A DNA stretch of 64,000 nucleotides from Actinomadura atramentaria DSM 43919 (GCF_000381885.1 NZ_KB907213.1:170737-234736), one strand, 5' to 3'. Positions 51,531 through 61,347 are shown, counted from the first letter of the stretch. The notes: generated by a model not told the origin, from the letters alone. Translations and numbers: made by a program.

Positions 51531-52868
51531 GTGGCGGGAAAGCAGACCGGCCGTCATCGGCGTCCGCCCGAGACGCGTGCCACCTACCGCGAGGTGTTCG
51601 CCGTAGGTGAGTTCCGCGCGCTCTGGGCGGCGCAGGTCCTGTCCTTCGTCGGCGACCAGCTCGCGCAGGTCGCGCTGGCGCTCCTCATCTACAAGCACAC
51701 GCAGTCGCCGCTGCTCACCGCGGTGACGTACGCGCTCACGTATCTGCCGCCGATCGTCGGCGGGCCCGTCCTGTCGGGCCTGGCGGACCTGTTCCCGCGC
51801 CGCCGCGTGATGATCGTCTGCGACCTCGTGCGGATGGTCCTCGTCGCGAGCATGACGATGACCGGCATGCCGACGGTCGGGCTGTGCGCGCTGGTGTTCT
51901 TCACCGTGCTGCTCGGCGCGCCGTTCACGGCGGCGCGGGCGGCGATCCTGCCGGACGTCCTGGACGGCGACCGGTACGTCGCCGGGTCCGCGATCAACAA
52001 CATCACCCACCAGGCGACGCAGATGGCCGGGTTCCTGGTCGGCGCGGGCGTCGTCGTGGTCGTCGGGGAGCGGCAGGCGCTCGCGCTGAACGCGCTGACG
52101 TTCGCGCTGTCGGCCGTCATCCTGCTCGCCGGACTGCGGGCGCGGCCCGCGCCGAAGGTCCGCGAGCACGACTCGCTCGGGCTGCTGCGCGGGACGCGCG
52201 ACGGGGCGCGGCTCGTCTTCGGCGACCCGACGCTGCGGGCGCTGATGCTGTTCGCGTGGCTGGCGGCGTTCTACGTCGTCCCCGAAGGGCTCGCGGTGCC
52301 GTACGCGGCGACGTTCGCGGAGAACCCCGGGCGCGACGACCCCGTCATCGCGGGCCTGCTGATGTCCTCGATGCCGACGGGGATGGTGATCGGGGCGTTC
52401 CTGTTCAGCCGGTGCGTCCGCCCGTCCGACCGGATTCGGTCGATGGGCTGGATGGCGATGCTGGCGTGCGCGCCGCTCGTCGCGACCGCCGCCGCGCCGC
52501 CGCTGTGGGCCGTGGTGTGCCTGTGGGCGCTGGCCGGGGTCGGCAGCGCCTACCAGCTCGCGGCGAACGCGGCGTTCGTCGCGGCCGTCCCGGCGGCGGG
52601 CCGGGCGATGGCGTTCGGGCTCGCGCAGTCGGGCATCCTCGCCGGGCAGGGGCTCGCGATCCTGGTCGCCGGGGCGGGGACGGAGCTGCTCGGGCCCGAG
52701 CGCGTCGTGGCGATCTCCGGCGCGGCGGGGCTGTCGGCGGCGGCCGTGCTCGCGCTCGGCTGGAACAGGGTGCGCGCGAACGTGCCGGGCGCGGCGCGCG
52801 CCGAGGAGCCGGACGACGGGCTGGGGCTCGCGGACGAGCCCGCGGTGGACCGCGCGTCGGCGTCCTGA
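51531..52868 (+). CDS. MFS transporter
   Basis: A 445-residue, 12-helix major facilitator protein. After a basic tail (KQTGRHRRPPETRATYREVF) it has RALWAAQVLSFVGDQLAQVA in helix 1, the ADLFPRRRVMIVCDLVR loop between helices 2 and 3, and TATYALTYLPPIVGGPVLSG-like helices. It resembles MFS members of the enterobactin/tetronasin exporter-like group (DHA3 type). The substrate is unknown. GTG 51531 has GGGAG upstream. The end lies one base from the end of the convergent PspC gene. Confidence 0.88.
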   Translation: MAGKQTGRHRRPPETRATYREVFAVGEFRALWAAQVLSFVGDQLAQVALALLIYKHTQSPLLTAVTYALTYLPPIVGGPVLSGLADLFPRRRVMIVCDLVRMVLVASMTMTGMPTVGLCALVFFTVLLGAPFTAARAAILPDVLDGDRYVAGSAINNITHQATQMAGFLVGAGVVVVVGERQALALNALTFALSAVILLAGLRARPAPKVREHDSLGLLRGTRDGARLVFGDPTLRALMLFAWLAAFYVVPEGLAVPYAATFAENPGRDDPVIAGLLMSSMPTGMVIGAFLFSRCVRPSDRIRSMGWMAMLACAPLVATAAAPPLWAVVCLWALAGVGSAYQLAANAAFVAAVPAAGRAMAFGLAQSGILAGQGLAILVAGAGTELLGPERVVAISGAAGLSAAAVLALGWNRVRANVPGAARAEEPDDGLGLADEPAVDRASAS

Positions 52869-52869
52869 G

Positions 52870-53181
52870 TCACCGCTTGGCGAAGGCGTCCTTCGCGCGC
52901 TGGACCGCGTCCTGGACGCCGGGGTTCTCCTGCGCCTTCTTCAGCAGGTCCTCGCCGATCGACGTGGCCGCGTCCTCCTCGGGGACGAGCACCCACGCGA
53001 TGACGTAGGCGGCGACGCCCGCCCCGCCGAAGACGGTGAGGACGGCCAGCGCGAGCCGGATGATGTTCGCGTCCACCTCGAAGTACTTCGCCGCGCCCGA
53101 GCAGACCCCGGCGACCATCCGGCCGTCGCGGGTCCGGCGGAGCTGCTTCGGGGCGTTCTGCGTGTCCTTGTGGAGATCCAT
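52870..53181 (-). CDS. PspC-domain membrane protein
   Basis: A 103-residue protein. PspC domain: KQLRRTRDGRMVAGVCSGAA, KYFEVDANIIRLALAVLTVF, GGAGVAAYVIAWVLVPEEDA, with one to two membrane segments. A cytoplasmic amphipathic tail (EDLLKKAQENPGVQDAVQRA) follows. In the phage-shock system, PspC senses membrane damage; stand-alone actinomycete PspC proteins have an unclear role. ATG 53181 is preferred to the much longer upstream frame, which has no conserved sequence. Confidence 0.9.
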   Translation of the reverse strand: MDLHKDTQNAPKQLRRTRDGRMVAGVCSGAAKYFEVDANIIRLALAVLTVFGGAGVAAYVIAWVLVPEEDAATSIGEDLLKKAQENPGVQDAVQRAKDAFAKR

Positions 53182-53244
53182 GCCTCGATGATGCCCCCGG
53201 CGCGGCGGCCCGCACATCAGGGACCGTCCCTGGCCCTCCCCTGA

Positions 53245-54393
<1,149 letters not shown>

Positions 54394-54406
54394 GGGTTTT
54401 CGTTGT

Positions 54407-54439
54407 GGAGGGCCGCGTCCCGGTGGGGCGCGGCCCTCC
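54407..54439 (+). terminator. Hairpin terminator of asd
   Basis: Stem GGAGGGCCGCG / CGCGGCCCTCC (11 bp) with an 11-base loop, 13 bases after the asd stop. Confidence 0.85.
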
Positions 54440-54585
54440 GTTGCGTCCGGGCGAAGTTCCGATATCGGGATCAAAAGCCTCTTAGAGTGTCCGGCGACCA
54501 GAGACTCGGGGGTGCCTGGGCGGGCGACGGGTTCGGCGCGGCCTCGTGCGGCCGCGGGGGCGTCCCACCAGGACGGGAGTGCGGA

Positions 54586-55140
54586 ATGAACGCGCGGGGT
54601 GTGGCGGCGGTGGCGGTCGCTGCGGTGCTGGCGTTGGGCGGGTGCGACATCCCGGTGGTGGGCGGCGGGTCCTCGGACTCGTCGGCGCGACCGGAGCCGT
54701 CGGCGGCCGTGTCGGGCGACAAGGCGCTCGGGCCGAACGGCTACCAGAAGCTGACGCTCGGCATGAGCAAGGACGAGGCGCTCGCCACCGGGCTGATCAC
54801 CGTGACGTCCGAGGGCGACGGGACGAGCTGCGTGAAGTTCGACCTCACCTCGCACCCGCCGGGGCTGAGCGGCGTCGGCGGCTACATCCTGCCGTCCTAC
54901 GGCGTCATCGCGATCTTCGCGGCGGACGGGATGCGCACGCCCGAGGACGCCGGTTCCGGGACCATGCTCGGGACGCTCCAGCGGCTGTACCCGCAGATCA
55001 GGCAGGTTTCCGAAGGGTCGGAGGAGTGGCGCGCGCCCGTCCCGCAGAACCCGGAGCGGGCCGACTACGTGTTCGTGGTCAAGCACGGGCTGGTCTCGTG
55101 GTTCGGCCTGACGGCGGCCGGACAGAACTGCCCGAAGTAG
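54586..55140 (+). CDS. Lipoprotein of unknown function
   Basis: A 184-residue protein with a signal peptide and lipobox (VAAVLALGGCDIPVVGGGSS; Cys near residue 20), then a Ser/Pro linker. The mature domain has GPNGYQKLTLGMSKDEALAT, TSEGDGTSCVKFDLTSHPPG and a C-terminal Cys (GQNCPK). The KLTLGMSKDEA start is a common marker of secreted domains of the SmpA/PASTA-like fold family, but no precise family is claimed. It is predicted to be anchored on the outer face of the membrane. ATG 54586 has GACGGGAG upstream. Confidence 0.75.
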   Translation: MNARGVAAVAVAAVLALGGCDIPVVGGGSSDSSARPEPSAAVSGDKALGPNGYQKLTLGMSKDEALATGLITVTSEGDGTSCVKFDLTSHPPGLSGVGGYILPSYGVIAIFAADGMRTPEDAGSGTMLGTLQRLYPQIRQVSEGSEEWRAPVPQNPERADYVFVVKHGLVSWFGLTAAGQNCPK

Positions 55141-55182
55141 CGCGTCAGCCGCGCGGAACCCCGGATGCGCGGGCGGCCGGGC

Positions 55183-55398
55183 CTACCCGGTCCGGCCGCG
55201 CACGACCAGCGAGTCGAGCAGCGCCGCCGTGGCGGCGGCGACCTCCTCGACGGCCCGGTCGAACGCCTCGGCGTTGTGCGCGGCCGGAGCCCGGAACCCC
55301 GAGATCTTCCGGACGTACTGGAGCGCGGCGGCCCGCACGTCCTCATCGGTGACGTGCTCGGCCATCGGCGGGCGAAGGGTCTTGATACTGCGGCACAT
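55183..55398 (-). CDS. DUF2277 protein
   Basis: A 71-residue protein beginning MCRSIKTLRPPMAEHVTDED, the diagnostic start of DUF2277, followed by VRAAALQYVRKISGFRAPAA, AFDRAVEEVAAATAALLDSL. The family is small, soluble and of unknown function, and is found in actinobacteria and some proteobacteria. The start at ATG 55398 is set by the conserved MCRSI. The start region of a long repeat array lies upstream. Confidence 0.92.
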   Translation of the reverse strand: MCRSIKTLRPPMAEHVTDEDVRAAALQYVRKISGFRAPAAHNAEAFDRAVEEVAAATAALLDSLVVRGRTG

Positions 55399-55536
55399 CC
55401 CCCCAGTCTGCCCACCGCCCCCGACAAAGCACGGACGGCGAGCGCCCAAGAACACCCGTGGAAGAGACGGCGACCGTAGCGGGGCCGCCGAAGCGAGCGC
55501 AGCGAGCGAGAAAGCCCCGCAACGAACGGCAGCCCA

Positions 55537-55794
55537 GGGGGTCTACACCCGAACCGGAACAGAAACCACGGGGGGTGCCCCGCGGGCGCACGGCCGCGAG
55601 CGCCAGCGAGTGGCCGGGCGCGCGCAGCGCGAAGGGTCGCACCGCAGCGGAGCGCCAGCGGAGCGAGGATGCGGCGCTTCGCGCCTCGGGGGGTGTGGGG
55701 GGTCGCCCCCCCCACAGGCAACACACGCACCGCAGCGGAGCGCCAGCGGAGCGAGGATGCGGCGCTTCGCGCCGTGGGGGGTCGCCCCCCCCAC
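55537..55794. repeat. Long direct repeat, left copy, with tandem GC hairpins
   Basis: The 55537-55715 segment (GGGGGTCTACACCCGAACCG to the hairpin GTGGGGGGTCGCCCCCCC) recurs at 58080-58255 with few changes. A shorter unit (ACCGCAGCGGAGCGCCAGCG through CTTCGCGCC and a second hairpin) repeats at 55729-55794. The element ends three bases before the esterase stop codon at 55798. No transposase or coding frame is visible. The surrounding 55456-55536 is also gene-free. Confidence 0.8.
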
Positions 55795-55797
55795 AAG

Positions 55798-56826
55798 CTA
55801 CAGAGCGATGCGTTGGCAGAGCCAGGTCAAAGCCATCGGGTAGCGGTAGTCGATGCCGCCGTGGGTCGCGTCGAAGAGTTCGAAGTGGATCGCGTCCTCG
55901 GGGACGCCCGCGTCGAGGAGGGCCGCGCGGTAGGCGTCCGCGCCGACGTCGAGGAACCATTCGTCGCGGGTGCCGCCGTCGATCCACACGGCGCGGAGGG
56001 AGCGGGCGGCGTCGGCGTGGGTCGCGGTCATCCGGACGGGGTCGCGGTCGAGCCAGCGTTGCCAGACGTCGTCGCGGAGGACACCGGTGCGCGGGTCGAA
56101 GGGGAGGACGGGCGTGCCGTCGTCGTCGGCGGAGTAGCAGGCGGTGTAGCCGAGGATTTCGAGCAGCATCATGTCCTCGGGGCGGGTGAAGGAGATGCGC
56201 GAGCGGAAGTCGTCCCACCAGCGCAGGATGTCCCCGTCCCAGCCGCGCAGATGGCGGACGACCTGCGGGAACTCGGTCAGGTACGCGTACTCGAACAGGG
56301 CGTCGCCCGCGTGGGCGGCGAGCGCGCCGAACAGGTCGGGGCGCAGCAGCGGCGTGATCATCGCGCCGTAGCCGCCGCTGGACTTGCCGCTGATGGCGCG
56401 GTGCGCGGGCGCGTCGAGGGTCCGGTAGTGGGCGTCGACCCACGGGACGATCTCGTCGCACAGGTAGGAGTGGTAGCGGCCGGTGCCGGGGCTGTCGAGG
56501 AACTGGCTGCCGCCGTACGACGTCCAGGCGTCGACGAACACCACGATCGCGGGCGGGGCCTCGCCGCGCGCGAACACCGCGTCGGCCGTCTCGGGGAACG
56601 GCTGCCGGAACGCCGTGCGGTTCCGCCACATCCCGACATGCGCGACGAAGCCTTGGATGACGTAAACGGCCGGGTAGCGGCGGTCCGGCTCGTCGTCGTA
56701 GCCGGGCGGCGTGTAGACGAGGAGGGGCCGGTCGGCGGGGTCGCCGAGCGGGTTACCGGCGAGCAGTTCGCTGGTGACGACGTGCTCGTCGAGCCGTCCG
56801 GCGAGGTCGGCGGACCAGGGCAGCAT
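55798..56826 (-). CDS. Esterase (alpha/beta hydrolase, esterase D-like family)
   Basis: A 342-residue hydrolase of the PF00756 esterase type. PLLVYTPPGYDDEPDRRYPA and YVIQGFVAHVGMWRNRTAFR open the fold. The nucleophile Ser is in ISGKSSGGYGAMITPLLRPD (GxSxG), the acid in DGGTRDEWFLDVGADAY, and the His in LFDATHGGIDYRYPMALTWL. The family includes enterochelin- and feruloyl-esterase-like enzymes; the substrate is unknown. There is no signal peptide. ATG 56826. It diverges from a secreted GH16-like gene, and its stop abuts a long repeat. Confidence 0.9.
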   Translation of the reverse strand: MLPWSADLAGRLDEHVVTSELLAGNPLGDPADRPLLVYTPPGYDDEPDRRYPAVYVIQGFVAHVGMWRNRTAFRQPFPETADAVFARGEAPPAIVVFVDAWTSYGGSQFLDSPGTGRYHSYLCDEIVPWVDAHYRTLDAPAHRAISGKSSGGYGAMITPLLRPDLFGALAAHAGDALFEYAYLTEFPQVVRHLRGWDGDILRWWDDFRSRISFTRPEDMMLLEILGYTACYSADDDGTPVLPFDPRTGVLRDDVWQRWLDRDPVRMTATHADAARSLRAVWIDGGTRDEWFLDVGADAYRAALLDAGVPEDAIHFELFDATHGGIDYRYPMALTWLCQRIAL

Positions 56827-56945
56827 GGGGTGAACTCCTTCGTTCGCGACTCTCCGACGCTAACCGACGCGCCTTCGGCGGCGGTGGGGCGGGCGTCGGT
56901 AAAACGACGCATGGATAGCGGTGGGTGTCGTTACGCTCACTCGGC

Positions 56946-57857
56946 GTGCGTAAAGGTCGAGTGGGATCAGGGCGTCGGGCGCTGCGGCGCGGTGCGGTCG
57001 CGGCGGTCGTGCTGGCGGCGGGCGGCTGCGGCTGGGGCTCGGACGCGCCGCCGCCCAAGGGCCCGGTGACGATCCAGACGGTCGGGCCGAACGGCCGGGC
57101 GCTCGCCCCCGACACCGGGCGCGTCCCGCTGCGCGACACGTTCACGACGCTGGACGTCGGGCCGGGCCGCCGGTGGGGCTGGCGGAGCGCCGCCTACCCG
57201 GACTGCACGACGAACCGGGGCAACTTCAAGCTCGACTCGCTGTCCCCGGCGGCGCTGTCCACCGCGACCGGGCACCTGGCCGTCACGGCGACGCCGCTGC
57301 CGAACGGGCGCTGGCAGACGGGGCTGCTCAGCACGGGCGACTCGTGCGGGTCGGGCGGCACGGGGTTCGAGGTGCGGACGGGCGACCTGGTGACGACGCG
57401 CGTCCGGCTGCCGTCGGCGCGGTCGGGGGCGTGGCCGGGGATCTGGACGTGGCGGGAGGGCGGCAACGAGGTCGACGTCTTCGAGTGGCACGCCGACAAA
57501 CCGGACACCCTGGAGTTCGCGAACCACGTGCGGGAGGGCGGCTGCTTCTGCGCGAGCCCGCTGGTGCGGCGCGGTGTGTGGCTGGACGTGGCCGTCCGCT
57601 TCGGCGAGCGGCGCGTGGTCTGGTACCTGGGCCGCCCGCCCGGCCCGATGCGCGCCGTCCACGCGGACCGCCGGGGGGTGGGCCCGGACTTCCACGCCCA
57701 CCTGGTCGTCGGCATGTCCGTGGACGACGGCCGCCTCCACCGCCGCCCCGAACGCGGCGCGACGTTCACGTTCGAGGTGGCCTCGATCACGGTCCACCGC
57801 CCGAAACCAAGAAGAACCCACAAACCAGAGGCCGACCGAACGAGGAGCACGAACTAA
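56946..57857 (+). CDS. GH16-like glycoside hydrolase lipoprotein
   Basis: A 303-residue protein with a signal and lipobox (VAAVVLAAGGCGWGS), so membrane-anchored. The jelly-roll domain has the GH16 active-site motif in WTWREGGNEVDVFEWHADKP: Glu175, Asp177 and Glu180 (ExDxxE) are all kept. WPGIWTWREG and VRFGERRVVWYLGR match GH16 flanks. It probably cleaves a beta-glucan or related wall polysaccharide. GTG 56946 may be leaderless (TACGCT eight bases upstream). The basic C-terminal tail is unusual and runs toward a repeat region. Confidence 0.82.
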   Translation: MRKGRVGSGRRALRRGAVAAVVLAAGGCGWGSDAPPPKGPVTIQTVGPNGRALAPDTGRVPLRDTFTTLDVGPGRRWGWRSAAYPDCTTNRGNFKLDSLSPAALSTATGHLAVTATPLPNGRWQTGLLSTGDSCGSGGTGFEVRTGDLVTTRVRLPSARSGAWPGIWTWREGGNEVDVFEWHADKPDTLEFANHVREGGCFCASPLVRRGVWLDVAVRFGERRVVWYLGRPPGPMRAVHADRRGVGPDFHAHLVVGMSVDDGRLHRRPERGATFTFEVASITVHRPKPRRTHKPEADRTRSTN

Positions 57858-57949
57858 CCCCGCGACGCCAGAAGAGCACCCGCAAAAAGACGCAAGCAGA
57901 CCTGCGGCACCCCCAGGGGCGCCCCGCGCACACGGCCGCGATCCCCGGG

Positions 57950-58255
57950 GGTCTACACCCGACCAAGGACGGGAACCACAGGGAGTTGCCCGCAGGCGCA
58001 CGGCCGCGAGCTACCGGGGGTCTACACCCGGCAAAGACGGACACCAACGGGGTTGCCCGGAAGACGCACGCGAGCCGCTGGGGGTCTCCACCCGAACCGG
58101 GACAGAAACCACGGGGGGTTACCGGCGGGCGCACGGCCGCGAGCGCCAGCGAGCGGCCGGGCGCGCGCAGCGCGAAGGGCCGCACCGCAGCGAGCGCCAG
58201 CGAGCGAGGATGCGGCGCTTCGCGCCGCGGGGGGCGTGGGGGGTCGCCCCCCCAC
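57950..58255. repeat. Long direct repeat, right copy, plus partial tandem units
   Basis: Three units starting GGGGGTCTACACCC or GGGGTCTCCACCC occur near 57950, 58016 and 58081, about 65 bases apart. The last runs into the full element (58080-58255) that matches 55537-55715. It ends with hairpin GTGGGGGG-TCG-CCCCCCCAC (58236-58255), two bases before the MarR stop codon on the minus strand. No gene is present between 57858 and 58257. Confidence 0.8.
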
Positions 58256-58257
58256 AA

Positions 58258-58635
58258 TTACAAGTGCGTGCGAAGGATCGCCCGATGCGTCTTCGTCGCC
58301 ACCTCATGCCGCGCCCGTCCCTCGGGCGTGATGCACACGAACACCCCGCGCCGGTCGGACGTGCAGTGGGACCGGGCGACGAGGCCGTTCTTCTCGAGCC
58401 GTCCGACGGTGCGGGAGAGGGCGCTCTGGCTGAGATACATCTCACTGGCCAGGTCTTGCATGCGCTGGCTGTCGCGGCCGGCTTCGACGAGGCGGTCGAG
58501 CGTCTCGTACTCGCTCATGGTCAGCCCGTGTTCTTCGGACAGGGCGCGGTCGAGATGGCACGCGACCGTGTTGTAGCAGGTCAGCAGCGAGCGCCACCGA
58601 TCGACCAGGCCATGTTCCGGCTCCATGTCGCGCAT
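58258..58635 (-). CDS. MarR-family transcriptional regulator
   Basis: A 125-residue MarR protein. MEPEHGLVDRWRSLLTCYNT opens a helical dimer region; the winged helix has LTMSEYETLDRLVEAGRDSQ, MQDLASEMYLSQSALSRTVG and RLEKNGLVARSHCTSDRRGV. It lacks an obvious redox Cys pair, apart from Cys in CYNTVACH. Likely a repressor of the divergent MFS exporter, released by that exporter's substrate. Starts at 58635 (MRDMEP) or 58626 are possible; longer frames are less likely. Confidence 0.9.
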   Translation of the reverse strand: MRDMEPEHGLVDRWRSLLTCYNTVACHLDRALSEEHGLTMSEYETLDRLVEAGRDSQRMQDLASEMYLSQSALSRTVGRLEKNGLVARSHCTSDRRGVFVCITPEGRARHEVATKTHRAILRTHL

Positions 58636-58690
58636 CTTACCATGCCTGCGCATCCATTGCACGCGCATTAAATGCTCACGAAACCTGTGC

Positions 58691-58720
58691 TTGGACATTC
58701 AATGCATGTGCATGTACTGT
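58691..58720 (+). promoter_or_regulatory. MFS promoter with MarR operator in the spacer
   Basis: TTGGAC (58691-58696) and TACTGT (58715-58720) with an 18-bp spacer; GTG 58729 starts eight bases later, so the mRNA is likely leaderless. The perfect inverted repeat ATGCA-TG-TGCAT (58702-58713) sits inside the spacer, ideal for repression by the MarR protein. Confidence 0.75.
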
Positions 58721-58728
58721 CCTCCGAC

Positions 58729-60183
58729 GTGACCATCACCGAAACCTCCCGTGCCACCGACGACCGCGCGTCGGGCCGTGCCCCCCACGGCGCCGACCAG
58801 AGTTGGACCCCCCGGCTGTGGGGCGTCCTCGCGGTGCTGTGCGCCGTGCTGTTCCTCGACGGGCTGGACGTGTCGATGGTGGGCGTCGCCCTCCCGTCCA
58901 TCGGCACCGAGCTGGGCCTGTCCACGACCTCGCTGCAGTGGATCGTCAACGGCTACGTCCTCGGCTACGGCGGACTGCTGCTCCTCGGCGGGCGCACCGC
59001 CGACCTGCTCGGCCGCCGCCGCGTCTTCCTCACCGCGCTGGCCGTGTTCGCCGCCGCGTCGCTCGTCGGCGGGCTCGTGAACGACGGCACGCTGCTGATC
59101 GTCACCCGCTTCGTCAAGGGCCTGGCCGCCGCGTTCACCGCGCCGACCGCCCTGTCCATCCTGACCACCACGTTCCACGGGCGGGCCCGCAACCGGGCGC
59201 TGTCGGTGTTCTCCGTCTTCGGCGCGAGCGGCTACTCGTCCGGGCTGATCCTCGGCGGGTTGCTGACCAGCGCGGGCTGGCGGTGGACGTTCCTGACGCC
59301 CGTCCCGCTCGCCGTCCTCGCGCTCGTCGCGGGCCTGGCGCTGATCCCGCGCGACAAGCCGGCGGCGGGCGGCGGCCACGACCTCGTCGGCGCCGTCACC
59401 CTCACCACCGGGATGCTGCTGGCCGTCTACACCGTCGTGTCCGCGCCCGACCGGGGCTGGGGCGACCCGCTGACGATCCTGTCGGTCGTCGTCGCGGTCG
59501 CGCTGCTCGTCGGCTTCGTCGTCACCGAGATGCGCGTCCGGCACCCGCTGGTCCGGCTCGGCATCCTGCGGTCCGGGACGATCGTCCGCGCGAACCTCAG
59601 CATCATCGCGCTGTTCGGCTCGTACCTCAGCTTCCAGTTCATGATGACGCTGTACCTCCAGGACGTCCTGCACTGGTCGCCGCTGCGGATGGCGATGGCG
59701 CTGCTGCCCGCCGGGATCATCGTCGCCGTCGTGTCCCCGTTCATGGGACGCCTCATCGACCGGTTCGGCACCCCGCGCCTGATCATCAGCTCGATGGTGT
59801 CGCTCGGCCTCGGCTACGTGTGGTTCCTCGCGACGGCCGGGAACACGCCGCACTACGCGCTGACCGTCCTGCCCACGATGATCCTGCTGGGCGGCGGGTT
59901 CGGGTTCGGGTTCAGCTCGATCATGGCGCAGGCCACCGACGGGATCGACGACTCCGAGCAGGGGCTGGCGTCCGGGCTCGTCCAGACGTCCGGGCAGGTC
60001 GGCGCCGCGCTGGTGCTCGCGCTCGTCACGGCGCTCGTCGCCACGGACTCCCCGGCCGGGGGCGGCGGGTTCGCGCCGTTCCACCCGGGCGTCAACCTGG
60101 TGACGGCCGTCGGGGTCGTCGGGCTCCTGCTGAACGTCGTGCCGCTGCTGCTCCGCCGCCGGGGCGCGGCGCAGCCGGCCTGA
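58729..60183 (+). CDS. DHA2-type MFS drug exporter
   Basis: A 484-residue MFS protein with 14 predicted helices. Family marks are DGLDVSMVGVALPSIGTELG in helix 1, WIVNGYVLGYGGLLLLGGRT, ADLLGRRRVFLTALAVFAAA (loop 2-3 motif), and SVFGASGYSSGLILGGLLTS-like helices (motif C region). It is similar in type to EmrB/QacA exporters of hydrophobic toxins and antibiotics. The start is taken as GTG 58729 from promoter position; the longer frame from 58672 would run through the promoter. Regulated by the divergent MarR gene. A strong terminator follows. Confidence 0.9.
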   Translation: MTITETSRATDDRASGRAPHGADQSWTPRLWGVLAVLCAVLFLDGLDVSMVGVALPSIGTELGLSTTSLQWIVNGYVLGYGGLLLLGGRTADLLGRRRVFLTALAVFAAASLVGGLVNDGTLLIVTRFVKGLAAAFTAPTALSILTTTFHGRARNRALSVFSVFGASGYSSGLILGGLLTSAGWRWTFLTPVPLAVLALVAGLALIPRDKPAAGGGHDLVGAVTLTTGMLLAVYTVVSAPDRGWGDPLTILSVVVAVALLVGFVVTEMRVRHPLVRLGILRSGTIVRANLSIIALFGSYLSFQFMMTLYLQDVLHWSPLRMAMALLPAGIIVAVVSPFMGRLIDRFGTPRLIISSMVSLGLGYVWFLATAGNTPHYALTVLPTMILLGGGFGFGFSSIMAQATDGIDDSEQGLASGLVQTSGQVGAALVLALVTALVATDSPAGGGGFAPFHPGVNLVTAVGVVGLLLNVVPLLLRRRGAAQPA

Positions 60184-60195
60184 CGGTTCCGCGCC

Positions 60196-60230
60196 GGACG
60201 GCGGGTCGGGGACTCCCCGGCCCGCCGTCC
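60196..60230 (+). terminator. Hairpin terminator of the MFS gene
   Basis: 16-bp stem GGACGGCGGGTCGGGG / CCCCGGCCCGCCGTCC with one G-T pair and a 3-base loop, 13 bases after the stop. Confidence 0.9.
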
Positions 60231-60294
60231 GCATGTTCCGGGGTGCGCCGCGCGGGTAGGCGCGGCGTCCAGACCGCATACGGGGGGAGCAATC

Positions 60295-61347
60295 ATGCGG
60301 ATCGTCGTGGTCGGGGCCACCGGCAACGTCGGCACCAGCACCGTGCGCGCGCTCGCCGGCGACCCGGAGGTCACCTCGATCCTCGGCGTCGCGCGGCGGC
60401 GGCCCGGGCTGACGTTCGACAGGACCGAGTGGGTGTCGGCGGACATCGTCCGCAGCGACCTCGCGGCGCTGTTCGAGGGCGCGGACGCGGTGATCGACCT
60501 GGCCTGGATCTTCCAGCCGACGCACCACCCCGAGGTGACGTGGCGGAACAACGTCGTCGGGACGTCGCGGGTGTTCCAGGCCGCGGCGGCGGCGAAGGTG
60601 CCCGCGCTGGTGTACGCGTCGTCCATCGGCGCCTACTCGCCGCGGCCCGAGGACGGGCGGCCGGTCGACGAGTCGTGGCCCACGGACGGGCGGCCCACCG
60701 CCGCCTACAGCCGCGAGAAGTGCTACACCGAGCGGCTTCTCGACACGTTCGAGGCCGAGCACCCCGAGTGCCGCGTCGTGCGGATGCGGCCCGGGTTCAT
60801 CTTCAAGCGCGACGCGGCGACGGCGCAGCGGCGGATCTTCGGCGGGCCGTTCGTTCCGAACCGGCTCGTGCGGTCGGGGGTGATCCCGGTCGTTCCGGAG
60901 ATTCCGGGTCTGGCGTTCCAGGCGCTGCACTCCGACGACGCGGGGGACGCGTACCGGCGGGCCGCCCTCGGCGACGTGCGGGGCGCGTTCAACCTCGCCG
61001 CCGAACCCGTGATCAACATGGCGCGGATCGCGGACCTGCTGAGCGCCCGCACCGTCCGCGTCCCGGCGGGCGCCGTCCGGACGGCCCTCGCGGCGATGTG
61101 GGGGCTCGGGCTCGTCCCGGCGTCGCCGCAGTTGTTCGACCTGGCGATGCGGTTGCCGATCCTCGACACCGGGCGCGCGCACGAGATCCTCGGCTGGACG
61201 CCGAAGCACTCCAGCCTGGCGGCGCTGGGGGAGTTCCTCCAGGGCCTGCGCGAGAACGCGGCGATGGACACGCCGCCGCTCGCCCGCCGCACGAGCGGCC
61301 CGCTGCGCATCCGCGAGTTCGCGACGGGAATCGGCCGTCGCGCCTGA
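60295..61347 (+). CDS. NAD-dependent epimerase/dehydratase (extended SDR)
   Basis: A 350-residue extended SDR. VVGATGNVGTSTVRALAGDP is the nucleotide motif, YASSIGAYSPRPEDGRPVDE the Ser region, and TAAYSREKCYTERLLDTFEA the YxxxK active site. A C-terminal segment (LAALGEFLQGLRENAAM, LRIREFATGIGRRA) is longer than in typical UDP-sugar epimerases. The substrate is unknown; a sugar or a hydroxylated acid is possible. ATG 60295 follows GGGGGGAGC. It is a single gene. Confidence 0.9.
   Translation: MRIVVVGATGNVGTSTVRALAGDPEVTSILGVARRRPGLTFDRTEWVSADIVRSDLAALFEGADAVIDLAWIFQPTHHPEVTWRNNVVGTSRVFQAAAAAKVPALVYASSIGAYSPRPEDGRPVDESWPTDGRPTAAYSREKCYTERLLDTFEAEHPECRVVRMRPGFIFKRDAATAQRRIFGGPFVPNRLVRSGVIPVVPEIPGLAFQALHSDDAGDAYRRAALGDVRGAFNLAAEPVINMARIADLLSARTVRVPAGAVRTALAAMWGLGLVPASPQLFDLAMRLPILDTGRAHEILGWTPKHSSLAALGEFLQGLRENAAMDTPPLARRTSGPLRIREFATGIGRRA

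Noticed and set aside
55537..58255. Composite transposon bounded by the long repeats
   Set aside because: The repeats have no transposase frame, no terminal inverted repeats and no visible target-site duplication.
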